Positions 1 through 10,700 of a DNA stretch of 64,000 nucleotides are shown here, one piece after another; within the stretch, counting starts at the first letter, position 1; each line of letters opens with the position of its first letter. This DNA comes from Aporrectodea caliginosa (Eukaryota; Annelida; Clitellata; Crassiclitellata; Lumbricidae). The stretch spans positions 563,501-627,500 of the forward strand of contig JACEVL010000160.1 in NCBI GenBank assembly GCA_020284085.1. The letters run 5' to 3'. A model generated the notes under the pieces. It did no database searches, was not told the origin of the DNA, and worked only from the letters and a program-made list of their open reading frames with translations. A program made the position numbers and the translations under genes.

Positions 1-44
1 GCGGCTTGTACTACATGCGCTGCCTGCTTCGGCGTCAAGTTTTC
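1..44 (-). repeat. Truncated transposon end matching the MITE at 5948-6175
   Basis: The first 44 bases are about 90% identical to the reverse complement of roughly 6085-6131, then similarity stops abruptly. The next bases outward in the other copy are its 37-bp terminal repeat. This is therefore probably the inner part of a transposon end cut off by the window edge. Confidence 0.6.
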
Positions 45-483
45 CCCAATAATTATTGAGTAAAACCTACAGTAGATTACATAATTTCATTACAGTATTT
101 AAATAAATCTAAATCAGTTATTGAGGACTTCATTTTGCCGTCATAGAATAGCGAGATTTAATGGTGTTAATATAAACATTTAATGATATTACATTTGTTA
201 AAAACAATTACATTGGTGTAATATAATGTTCTAGATATGTCAATGCATTAACTGATCTTAATAATGAGAAAGACAATTTATTTGAACTGAGCACAAGTGA
301 GGAAATGTGCAGAAATGTTGTTTTATAAGAAACTCAGTTACCCATTGATATCTGTTTTACGATGTCTTTTCATTTTTTTTATAATGTTGTGTTTCATAAG
401 CTCATTTGTTGGTAATTTAATAATTTACTAGTGAAACAGTTGGTTATTGAAAAGTGAGCTTAAACTTTGCTCGTGTTTCTCAG

Positions 484-589
484 GTTGGAGTCCTTCCATG
501 CTATGTCTGGATGTTCCGATGTCGTAACAGAATACACACTCAAGACACCTGATGTCAGCTTGTACAAGGATGTAACTGAGGCAACTGAG
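484..589 (+). other. Possible upstream coding exon of the YqaJ gene
   Basis: A TTTCTCAG acceptor precedes an open stretch that can be read to a GAG|GTTGAA donor. It ends in phase 0, which fits the phase-0 start of the YqaJ exon at 1006. The piece would encode about 35 residues, with no recognised motif. It is supported only by splice signals and phase. Confidence 0.3.
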
Positions 590-1005
590 GTTGAATTTCA
601 TTTGCTTAGCAGAAAATATGTCGCTTTCTATTGAATTGAAATTATTGTAGCAATGAATTCTTTCTTTGTGTTTGACTTTGTCACAAAATCTTGAGAGCAC
701 ACAGACTTATGTCCCGGAGAGATGTGAACTTCTGCTATGGCTCATAAAGTATGTTGTATCCATTAAAGAATAGTAATGGGAAGAAAAAACAAACTTCGTT
801 TAGGAGAAATAACAAATTACTTTATTCTAATCAACAAACCACTACGGCCTAATATCTGCACTGTATGAGAAATAAATGATATCACTATGCAGTATGATAT
901 AAACATAATATTATGCAGGATCAAATCAGCCATAGTGGGTGATACATGTAACATTGTGCTTACACACTCCCGTCTAACGGTCAGGTTTTTTTGGTCTGTT
1001 TCTAG

Positions 1006-2355
1006 TTTGTGACATTTCGTGAGGCTCATGCTACAAGCTACCTGCAGGCAATCGGCAAAAGTCTGGACGACAAAGCTGTCAACCTCTACAAGGATCGTCA
1101 TCTGCTTTCGCTACGTGTAGCGGAAGAAAACACAAACTGTTACTTTCGCGCACGATTTTGTGCTGAAATGAAGAAATCTGTTATTTATGTTGTTGACATA
1201 GTTTTAGACATATCAGGTGTTATAGTAGAGTGCCAGTGTGAGTGTGCTGTTGGCATGGGACCAACGGCACATTGTAAGCATGTATGTGCTCTGTTTTATG
1301 GCTTATCACAGATATCAATGGGTAACTGTGTTGTGCTGCATGAAACATGTACACAGAAACTACAAACCTTTAATAAATGCAAGAGATTTAAAGGCTCTCC
1401 ACAAAAAAGTACTGCTCTGAATTTGCGTCCCAATTCATTGATCAGCAGCATATTCTCACAGTCAAGTTATGATCCACGCGCAAGTGACTTCAAAAATCTA
1501 AAATCCTATCCTGCATTTTTCCGTAATACATGCATCAACTTTGCACATAAATCTCCAACTATGCCCATTTTGCAAACTGTTCCTCCGTGTAACCTTTATG
1601 CATTCTACAATGATCATGATTACTTTTGCACTTCTCCGGAGTCTATGTGTTTACAGTATCTGAAAGTTGACGCCATAACACCCATTGAAGCTGAGCAGTT
1701 AGAGATCCAAACAAGGGGACAAGTCTCAAATGTAGCATGGAAGGAAGAAAGGCGGAAGAGAATTCATTCTTCCAATTTTGGACGTATTTGTAAAGCTACT
1801 AGTAGGACCGATATGGATATGCTGTGTAAAAATTTGATGACGCCTGCTCAATTTTCAACTGCGTCAGTTAGATATGGACTTCAGTATGAAGCTGTTGCTG
1901 TAATGGCCTACAACTCTGAGAACAATGTTCAGGTGCGGGAGTGTGGCATTTTTGTTTGCAAAGCTTTGCCATTTCTCGCTGCCAGTCCTGATGGACTGGT
2001 TAATGATATCATCGTGCTAGAAGTGAAATGTCCATATTCAGCTCGCCATGGTGTCATTAATGATGTTACTGTGCCATATCTTGTGATGGAGAATGATAGT
2101 TTGTGTTTGAGAGACAATCATGATTATTATTATCAGGTGCAAGGTCAGCTACTGTGTACTGGCAGAGAATATTGTGACTTTGTTGTATACACACAGTTAG
2201 ACATGAAAACAGTACGCATTAAACGAAATGACATCTTCATATCTACTATGACAAATAAACTGAAACATTTTTACGACAATCACTTCATGAAGGCACTTCT
2301 AAATTATCACCTGTACAGAAACAGCAGACAGCACACATTTAATTACAAAATGTAA
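1006..2355 (+). CDS. SWIM zinc-finger and YqaJ-type nuclease of the ISL2EU transposon
   Basis: This is the second protein typical of ISL2EU elements: a YqaJ-family (lambda exonuclease-like) nuclease thought to assist transposition. The exon starts after a TTTCTAG acceptor at 1005, so the true start codon lies upstream; the first in-frame codons are TTT GTG. A SWIM zinc finger (CxC...CxH, read as CECAVGMGPTAHCKH) lies near residue 80. The YqaJ fold occupies about residues 235-420, with the expected PD-(D/E)XK series: RYGLQYE, SPDG, then LEVKCPYS, then YYQVQGQL. No internal stop or frameshift is seen, so this gene may be intact although its partner is broken. An AATAAA lies at 2431, about 75 bp past the stop. 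It converges on the transposase gene. Confidence 0.88.
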   Translation, partial: FVTFREAHATSYLQAIGKSLDDKAVNLYKDRHLLSLRVAEENTNCYFRARFCAEMKKSVIYVVDIVLDISGVIVECQCECAVGMGPTAHCKHVCALFYGLSQISMGNCVVLHETCTQKLQTFNKCKRFKGSPQKSTALNLRPNSLISSIFSQSSYDPRASDFKNLKSYPAFFRNTCINFAHKSPTMPILQTVPPCNLYAFYNDHDYFCTSPESMCLQYLKVDAITPIEAEQLEIQTRGQVSNVAWKEERRKRIHSSNFGRICKATSRTDMDMLCKNLMTPAQFSTASVRYGLQYEAVAVMAYNSENNVQVRECGIFVCKALPFLAASPDGLVNDIIVLEVKCPYSARHGVINDVTVPYLVMENDSLCLRDNHDYYYQVQGQLLCTGREYCDFVVYTQLDMKTVRIKRNDIFISTMTNKLKHFYDNHFMKALLNYHLYRNSRQHTFNYKM

Positions 2356-2430
2356 GCAGTTCGTATAGTTCTGCAACTTGTGCGAACAGTAGTTAAAAGT
2401 ACTTTGTTTTTTGTGTACAATATTTCGATT

Positions 2431-2436
2431 AATAAA
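2431..2436 (+). promoter_or_regulatory. Polyadenylation signal of the YqaJ gene
   Basis: AATAAA lies 75 bases after the stop codon at 2355, a normal distance for cleavage and polyadenylation. It has not been tested against transcripts. Confidence 0.5.
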
Positions 2437-2705
2437 CAATGTCATTGAAATGCAACTGTTATAAAACTTATTAAAAATTTACTCTTGATCACCATCGACT
2501 TACCACACTATTCAGTTACAGCAATTTACTTTTTGACATCCATTACAACTCTAATGGGATCTTGAAGCTTTCATTAAGCATTTCTTGAAACAATCCCTGA
2601 ACGGAAGTTACATAACATGTAACACACAAATATTATATCTCCAGAAAGCATAGTCTCAGTTGAATTCATGCAATTCTTCAGAATTTTATACGTTTTACCC
2701 AACCC

Positions 2706-4262
2706 CTAAGCCGCCGCCGTCCGCCGCCATCGCCGAAATTTTTGGTTGCGCCGAAAATCCGCCGAAAATATTTCGGCGTCAGCCATCAGCCGCCAAATTT
2801 ATTTAATAATTAGCCGCGGAATATTTCTAGGCTTATTTTCGGCGTACGTAAACAAGTCTTGCCGATTTCTTACCGCCAGAGGTCTAGCTAATAAAATGTG
2901 GAATACGACGTCGGGTCGAAGAGTTACCATCCTGTTATTATACGTCTTTGCTCTATAGTAACTAGCGGAAATATCGCCCTTTTATGTTCGTATCGACGGA
3001 TAAACTGTCATTTAACTAAATTTCAGAAGTAATTTCTTATGAAGAAATTTGCGATTTCAGCATGAGCAAACGATTTGAATCAGCAGGAAGGCTAAAGGTA
3101 AAAATCATAAGAATTATGACGTACGAAAACTGTTATTGATGTTAACGCTCTAAGATCAATCAGAATCAGTGAAGAATTTTGCATTTTGGACATGAAGTGC
3201 TTATTTAGCGCTACCTTCTAAAGCTCATGTAAATTTGTGGTTAAGCAAATTACAGGTTACTAATTGTGCTTTACAAAGTGTTTGCCCGTTTGGCGGCGAT
3301 GTTGATTTTGGCTGGGTTAAATTGAACATTACCATGTTCAGATACATGAATTTCCAATTTGCTGAGCACTATGAAGATTGCCATAAATTCAGAGTTTTAA
3401 TATTCTGATTGGGTATTACTGTGAGAAGCGCTTTATAAATTTCTAAATACAATACAATACAATTCAATACAATTATGTAATATTATTTTAATAACAGTCA
3501 TTTTACTGGTGTCAGGTAAAAAAATAGCTGCCTTATGTAGGTTTTTCTTTAAAATGAGCTGCAGATTGAGATTGTTCTATATGGAGAATTGGAGATTATG
3601 TTTATTATTCTTTGTTGCAGTAAATTATACTCAATTATGACTGTATGTCCATGTTGACATACAGAGCCATTTTTAATTCGGTCATCAAACTTGTGTCTGC
3701 TAATAGACTTTATATGGTTTGATGTTGCAGGTTGCTGTTGAAATTGCTAGCTACGTGACATGAAGGAACTTCACCTGTGATGATGTGCTGCCATTCTGGG
3801 AAAGTAATGCCAAGTGCAAATGTCTGGACACTTTCCAGTAATGAGCCAAGTTGCTCATCTTCCCTGTCATCATCTGACACATCTGTCCCAGTGGACTGCA
3901 TACATGTTTTCCATTACAGAGTCTATGGGTTTAATTGTCAATAGCAAATTTCAACTTTGTCTGCACAAGACATGTTTGTCCACGACAATTATACACTAAT
4001 AGAAATGTTGCTCTTTCAGAGGAAAACAGTGCATGCATTTATATTATTTTTCAAAATAAAGTAATTTTTTAAATGTTCATGTTTAGTTGACACTTGAATG
4101 CTGTACTGTACGTTATGTTTTAAGAATGTTGAGCCATATTTAAGCCAAATTTGTTTGTGGTTAGCCGAATTCCAGCCGTAATTCTGGTTTTACGCGTAAA
4201 TGTGGCTAAGCCGGCTATCAGCCGAATTTTTTGATCAGCCAGCTGTATTTTTAAAAAAATAC
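2706..4262. mobile_element. Unclassified 1557-bp insertion with 25-bp target-site duplication
   Basis: The same 25 bases (GAATTTTATACG...ACCCAACCC) occur at 2681-2705 and 4263-4287. Removing one copy plus the intervening DNA rejoins the transposase frame. The left end is a degenerate GCCGCC/GCCGAAA-rich tract. The right end has related AGCCGAATT words and then a TTTTTAAAAAAATAC tail. The interior has no long open frame; a 63-codon minus-strand stretch at 3710-3901 with an acidic SDDDREDE run is the only protein-like piece. The long variable duplication and the A-rich end favour target-primed retroposition, but I do not recognise the family. Confidence 0.75.
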
Positions 4263-5947
4263 GAATTTTATACGTTTTACCCAACCCGATTATACGTTCA
4301 ATGTGAATTCTCTTAGAAGAAATTTTCTTATCCTTCCTTACTGTTTCGCTAGTCATTCTATTTTTTTTCCTGAAAAAAGTTGGAATATTCAATGATATGT
4401 TATAGGGGAGAAACAGATCCTCAACATTAAAACCTTTATCGGCCATAACTGAATCTCCTGAATTGCACATGATATTTAAGCCTGAACGTTCAACAATTTG
4501 TCTATCGCTTGTTGAACCACCAAATGCTGGCGAAACATAAGATAACAATCCACCTGGTGTTGACCCGATTACAGCCTTCACAGTATTTCGATTTTTATAG
4601 GTAGAAAATGTTGACTGCTGTGCACTTGGCATCTTGGGTCTTTTTATGGGACATTCAGTTCCATCAATGATCACTCTAGTCGTTGGAAATTTACTTGTGA
4701 AATCTGTGGGTGAATAAAACCGAACAACATCTTGTGAAGGCCAGATTGAAATCTCCCTCCATTGTAAAGACATGAACCTAACCCAAGTGAAAAAAATATT
4801 ATAAACTTCACTTGTTGAAATTCCAAACATGCGGCTCAACTGAAAATTTGGAATGTACTGGCGCAATTTAATTAATACAAGGAAAAACTGGTCAGTTACA
4901 TTAAGACTTACAGCACCGTAAAGATACCGTAAACAATTGGCAGCTGGCCCCAAAGTATTCAATACGAACAAAAACTTATCAAAGGTTTCCAAACCAGTAA
5001 AATAATGGATGCCCTTGTCATCAGTAACGAAATCTGAATAAGAAAAACGCTCCTTACTTTGGTATGACTGCGTACTACTATCAACCATGTCATTAACAAT
5101 ACTAATTGTCGTTTGCACTTCTACAGTACACAAATTTAATTCATTAGACGAACCGACAGATTCACACAAAGTCTCTTCAGGCAACTCGACTATCTCCTCT
5201 GCAGCAAAGGGTAGATCCTGTTCCGACACGAGTCGTTTCTGCTTCTCTTTTCTTGTAGTCTTTAGTGTAGCAGTAGAGGAACGTTTCTTTGCCCGCTGCT
5301 CTCTCGATGCTGTTGCCTCAGGAATCTCAGTAGCTTTGGTCCAAGGAAACACACTTGGCACTGCATTTCTCTTCAGGCGGTGTATCTGAGGTTCATCTCC
5401 TGAATGGAAAACATGAAATGCACGCTAATTAATGTAATTAGTTACCTTCTCTAAGTTACAAGGAAATAACAAATAATTCAATCAAGTAAGCAGTTAAAAC
5501 ATATTTGGATAATAAAATTTACAATATCATTGAAGCCATGCACCTGTGGAGTTTCTTCTATCAAGTATAATATGTCTCTCAACCTGTGTAATATTGCGTA
5601 AGCAAGTTAGTTAATATCATCTACACAGAATATAAATATATATAAATATATTCTTAATATCATCAAATAAATGGTATTAGACACTACACTATTACACAAG
5701 ATAAATAAATAAACAGCATTAAACATTGCTGAGTTTCCATCTAAAGCTAGAAAATTACTAAGCAGTTCATACCAAAAGCATAATAATTTCACAAAACAAT
5801 TCCAAACAAAGGTGATTCAGCTAATACATTATTGACAGAAATGAGATTGTTAGAATTTGTTACAGAAACACTAGAATTGGTCCGTGTTTCCACATATCCT
5901 TAAATTAATGGAATAGTTGGCAGTCATGTTATATTGCTACTAAGTCT

Positions 5948-6175
5948 GGCACTCTATTAGTTCCGGGGTCCCAAATATACACACAGCCATAGAAGCCTCG
6001 GGCCATCGGCAGCAGCTGGTCAGAAAGTGGCGTTGTGAGGGTCGGTTAGGGTTTATTGTCGTTTGTAATTTGGCCGGCAATTTGAGGCTGAAAATTTGAC
6101 GCCAAAGCAGGCAGCGCACGTAGTACAAGCTGCGCCCAGTGTGTATATTTGGGACCCCGGAACTAATAGAGTGCC
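5948..6175. mobile_element. 228-bp MITE with perfect 37-bp terminal inverted repeats
   Basis: Bases 5948-5984 (GGCACTCTATTAGTTCC...) and 6139-6175 are exact reverse complements. CT flanks both sides, a possible 2-bp target duplication. It sits inside the intron of the THAP transposase. The inner right part matches the first 44 bases of the window, so it is probably a deletion derivative of a related element. Confidence 0.85.
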
Positions 6176-6477
6176 CTACGTCTTACAAAACAGTTACACA
6201 TATTACAGTCATGAACAAGAGGAAAGAAAATGAGTGGAGGGCGAAATATATTCCATGGGTTACTTGGGTAATAATGCACTTTAGTGTCCAAACCGTAGTA
6301 TGTTGCTGTTATGTAGTCGTCCGCTGTGAAGTGGTTCTTACACACGACGCTGGCCTTTGTAGGGGTCCAGGATTGACGTTTAACTGCAACAATCCATTGC
6401 CTTTTCAGTGCATCATCACTAGGGAATCTATGTCCATCACGATTACTGCTGCAGTGAGGTACACAACAGCAAGGCAT

Positions 6478-7757
6478 TTCGAGACAAATACAAAACAAAC
6501 ATAACGCTTCGTACAGATCGCTCTGACCACACACTGAACGCAATGAGCGATAATATATACTAAGGTGCACTTGCTGCTGCTGCCACCTATTTGTTAACAT
6601 TTACCCGAAAGTCCCTCATTAAAGTAGGCCTAAGCCCTACGAATTACGATTTTGCGCTTTTTTAACATACTTGAATAGGCCTAGGCCTAATTCAAAAACT
6701 GAGAATTAACTCTTGGACATATTTCTTGAATCCGTAGGCTAACGTGTGTTATATATAGGTTTTCATTGGTTAGTAAAATCGGCTTGTTTGCCTACTATCC
6801 GCCATTTTGTTTATCTTGTATATTTAAACTCGCGTCGTGTTCATTTTTCTGTTCGAGCGCTCGGATCGTACCCTTAACGAGATTTCGAATGGATCCTTAT
6901 CATGATTGATTTATTTGTAAACATCAGCTGCTTTGGGTTTGGTCGTTTATTACCTGTGCCAAGGTGCTGTGACTAACAGTTAATTGCTTTCATAGTTCTT
7001 AAAGTTATTTAGTTGTAGTTAAAGTCTGAGTTTCAGAATATAAATTTACGCAAAATTATAGGCTTCAGATTGTATCATTCGAATCGCATTTAGTCGAAAA
7101 GTAAAAAGTTTTGTACATGGTGTTAACAATCACGCCTTAAAGCGCCTAGGCTATCTGTATTGGCGCCATACGTTCACTTAGGCCTACATTATTCATGAAG
7201 GCGTATTGTTATCATTTATTGTTTGTTCTAAACCAAATCCACGACCGTATTCTTAAATAGGTATAACCCTACACCGTGATGCCTGTTTTGTTTAAAGTGG
7301 TGAGATGGTGTAGATCTTTTTAATTAAGGGGCAATATTGATGAAGAGGTGTTGGTAGGTGCGATGTTACGACTTACGAGAAGCTGAAACTTGTAGTGCGC
7401 TGCTTCCTGCTATCCACACTTTTGAGTGAAATTTCTCCATTAACTGTGCTCCGTCTCATAGATTTACTATTTGTTTAATAAACAAATCGCCCCATGGGGA
7501 ATGCTTCATTCTAAGTCATAATCTAAAGTTCACAGAGACCCTAACTCTACACTTAATGCACAGACCCCTTTAGTCCATATCAGGGCACTCCAACTTCTCC
7601 AAGCTTTGAGGTCCTGTGCAACCAGTCTTTTCCAGACTGAAGAGTCTTCACTATTGTTCTTTTCATATACTTTTTCGTGTATTTCATTGAGCATCTATGT
7701 AATAATAAAATTGGTGCCTGCAAAGATCGTGTGTATATTTTAGATTTGCATTCTGCA
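6478..7757 (+). promoter_or_regulatory. Promoter and 5' untranslated region of SH3YL1
   Basis: No coding exon is seen here. A CCGCCATTTTG word at 6799-6809 matches the YY1 motif that often lies at or just after transcription starts, and the following 150 bases are richer in CpG. A 5' untranslated exon and an intron ending near 7742 (ATTTTAG) are plausible but not proven. Confidence 0.4.
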
Positions 7758-10700
7758 ATGGTTAATACTCCAATTCCTCACAGCCTTAAGTCTGAGGCAA
7801 AGAAGGCTGCAAAGATTTTGAGGGATTTCACCATACCCAGTGCCAAGACGGGACCAGACAAAATCATTCCTGGTTAGTAACTAAATCAGTTACATCAACA
7901 CATACTTGATTTAATCACACAATCTATGTAGAACATCATGTCAATCCAAACTGTATCAGACTCTCTTGTGCATTGCACCTTACTATTGGAACAGTCGTAT
8001 GCTGAATACATGTACTGTTTCATGTAGTGTGCAATAGATTAGTGGTTAGCGTGCTGGACTGTCAACCGAGAAGTTGAGGGTTCAAATCCCCATCAGGACA
8101 GAACTTGGTTTCAAGATTTATGTTCCACCTGTGCCCCTAGCCAACTCAGCTATAATGAGTACACTGTCTGTACAATGTCAGTGGGAAGATGGGATGGCGA
8201 GGGAGAGGACTGGCCATCCACCCTCATATGCCAAGGCTTAGAAAGTGAAATCGCTAACGCTGCATACCCATGACTGCCTCTCAGACTAGCACAAGAGACT
8301 GCTCTTCTTCTACATGTGATTCACCTAAATATAATATATGTACTCCATTTAGCTTAAAAGTCGAGCCTGTTTGGATTGCTCAGTTAGTCATATGCAGCTC
8401 TAGCAAGGTTTCTAAAAAGTGCATTTAATGGTTTAATGTGTAAACCCTAATACATAAAATCAACTTGCTTGTGCAATCAGTTAACCTGACCTCAATGTAG
8501 CCTACATCTTCATTGCTACACATTGATTTGTTTCGTTCTATGTCTCTTTGAATGGTTTAAATAAAATGTCCACTGTTTATTCAGTATTCATTAACGGAGT
8601 TTAATTAGTGGTTTATAGTTTGAGTAATGCATTGAATATTTAAATAGTTTCATGTTTCTCTTCTGCACAAGTTTTATTGGTTTGGGAATACTTTTGCACA
8701 TGAGGGCTGCTTTAAAAATGATTGAATGCCATCTTGGCAGTTTGCCCAGCAGTTGTGTTTAATATTTTCTGCTTTTTTGAAAGTATCCATTGCTGCAATT
8801 CTGGTCTTTAATATTGACAGCATAAAAATGAATTTGTAACTGTGCAGCTGGAATTCTAGCAAGTTCTGAAGGTCTAGCCATTCTGACAGTGGTGAAGATA
8901 GGATTTCTGGTGACTGCTCGTGGTGGGAGTGGCATTGTTGTTGCCAAATTGAACGATGGAAGTAAGTACAGTGTAGCAGTATTACATGCATGATTAGGTA
9001 CTGCTGTTATAAACATTTAGATACAGTATGGACACATTCACTCACATGCTTCTGGTTGCTGCACCATTCTGCTTAATGCTAAGTGGTGTTATGTCCACCA
9101 AAGTTATTAATGTAGCATGCCATACTGGTTAACCAACCACACTTTACATCTTCATTGCTACACATTGATGTGTTTCATTCTATGTCTCTTTGAATGGTTT
9201 AAATGAGGTGTTTGCTACCACACAAGAACTGCAGCGTTGTGCTAAATATTTGCTTTTTCTGGCATTATCCATATTTTACATGTGGTCTGGTTTACGTGCT
9301 GTATTTTGTAAGGCAACTTCACGTGAATGAGTTCTTGCCGTACTCGTAAGAGAAGTATGTATGTAAAGTTAACAAATGTGACTTGAAGCTTTTGCTTTAA
9401 GCTTTGTTATTATAAGTAATCACAAATACTGGATTTTAAGTTGACGTCACAATGGACAAAAAATTGTGGTCTTTGGTATCTCCTCAGAGTGGCCGTAAAC
9501 AAGAGCCCTTTGTGTTGTAAGATTGACTCTATAGAAGTTGTTAGATTAAATTAGTAAATGAAACTGATTAAGGGTCCTCTGCCTATTGGATTTTGACTTG
9601 ACTTCGTCAGCGGAATATGGTGTCTGATTGATTGAGCGTGAAGTGATGCCTTGTGCATTGCGATAATGGCACTATAGAAGTCACTGGTTTAGATTAGTTC
9701 TACTTTTTTCAGATGCAGTCAACGTAAAACTGTTTCTGTTTGTCAGGATGGTCTGCTCCCTCAGCCATTGGCATCGCTGGTCTCGGAGGTGGCTTTGAAA
9801 TCGGAGCCGAGGTATTACCTGCAAACTCTTCATCATCATCGTCATCTTGCAGATTTGAATATTGAGCCAGGATTATAAATGCAGATAATGTAGTCCCGTG
9901 GAACAGACAACAGCTGGGAACTGGGCTCCACTGAGAGGGCCATTGAGAGTATGTTGAGTACGGAACGACCCCTCTGAGTGACCTTTTATGGTCCATGATA
10001 GTAATTTACCCTACCGTACTAAAGTTGTTAGATGATGATGATGATAACGATGGTGATGCTGGTAATCAACTGTGATACATCCATGGAAGTAACTTTTCAG
10101 TTCAGGTGCTATATAAATATGTGTAATTACAATTACAATTGAATGGATTACGTGGTAGACACTGAGGCAGCTTGATATCTTTCCAGGTCACGGACTTTGT
10201 AATCATCCTGAACAAAAGATCTGCCGTGGAGGCATTCTCCAAGGGCGGAAACCTCACCCTTGGTGGAAACTTCACGATCGCAGCTGGGCCTCTTGGCCGT
10301 AACATGGAAGGCGACATATCCGTGCGCAGTCCTGCAGCCATCTACACGTACTCAAAGACAAAGGGTCTGTTTGCTGGAATCTCCATTGAAGGCAGCTACT
10401 TGGTCGAAAGAAAGGATGCCAATAAAAAGCAAGTGATGTCTCTCAGGCATTTTCATTTCTGAACTGGTTTGAAAAACAGTGAAGCAGAATTAGTTTTAAT
10501 TTTTGTGCTTATGCATCTGTATTAGTTTCAACCATTGCCACCTCGAGGTCATAAAGTGGGAATGGGTACCTCCCCTACATTGCACTTTGGAAGTCATGAG
10601 AGCTTTACTTTTACTTTAGTTACACTGCATCATTCTGACTTTTATTAGTTACGAAATATTTTTCTAGGTTTTACTGTGAAGAGATCCGGGCCAATGAGAT

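Larger units (their letters stand above)
2574..6477 (-). pseudogene. THAP-domain DDE transposase of ISL2EU, split by an insertion
   Basis: Exon 1 (6294-6477) begins MPCCCVPHC and holds the first two thirds of a THAP zinc finger, including VVCKNHF. It ends in phase 1 at a G|GTTTGG donor. Exon 2 begins at 5399 after CATTCAG and supplies the rest of the THAP, ending in the diagnostic AVPSVF. The DDE_4-type core follows: IIDGTECPI (first D), VMADKGF (second D) and HIERIIG (E), at about residues 233, 308 and 355 counted from the GTG at 5361. The frame then runs into foreign sequence and stops at 4120. The original C-terminus, about 43 residues from TYKILKN onward to a TAA at 2574, continues in frame on the far side of the 1557-bp insertion. 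The intron (5400-6293) carries a MITE. The THAP probably binds the element ends and the DDE core would cut them; this copy lacks its proper C-terminus. Confidence 0.85.
1..6600. mobile_element. ISL2EU-type DNA transposon (PIF/Harbinger-related), nested insertions, left end outside window
   Basis: Two convergent genes mark this block: a SWIM-YqaJ nuclease on the plus strand and a THAP-DDE transposase on the minus strand. That pairing is the hallmark of the ISL2EU group. The outer boundaries are not resolved: no terminal repeat pair enclosing both genes is visible, and the left end probably lies before base 1. Bases 1-44 are an inverted copy of about 6085-6131, the inner part of the MITE at 5948-6175, so an end of a related element abuts the window start. 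The element is dead as it stands because the transposase coding exon is interrupted at 2706-4262. The right limit given is only the end of the THAP exon's open frame. Confidence 0.75.

Noticed and set aside
5087..5389. Plus-strand 100-codon frame inside the transposase exon.
   Set aside because: Shadow frame of the transposase coding sequence.
6139..6504. Plus-strand 121-codon frame opposite the THAP exon.
   Set aside because: It is antisense to a clear THAP domain and runs through the MITE terminal repeat. No recognisable domain.
10021..10080. Possible regulatory GAT-rich element before SH3YL1 exon 4.
   Set aside because: It is a short GAT microsatellite like many others in the window.
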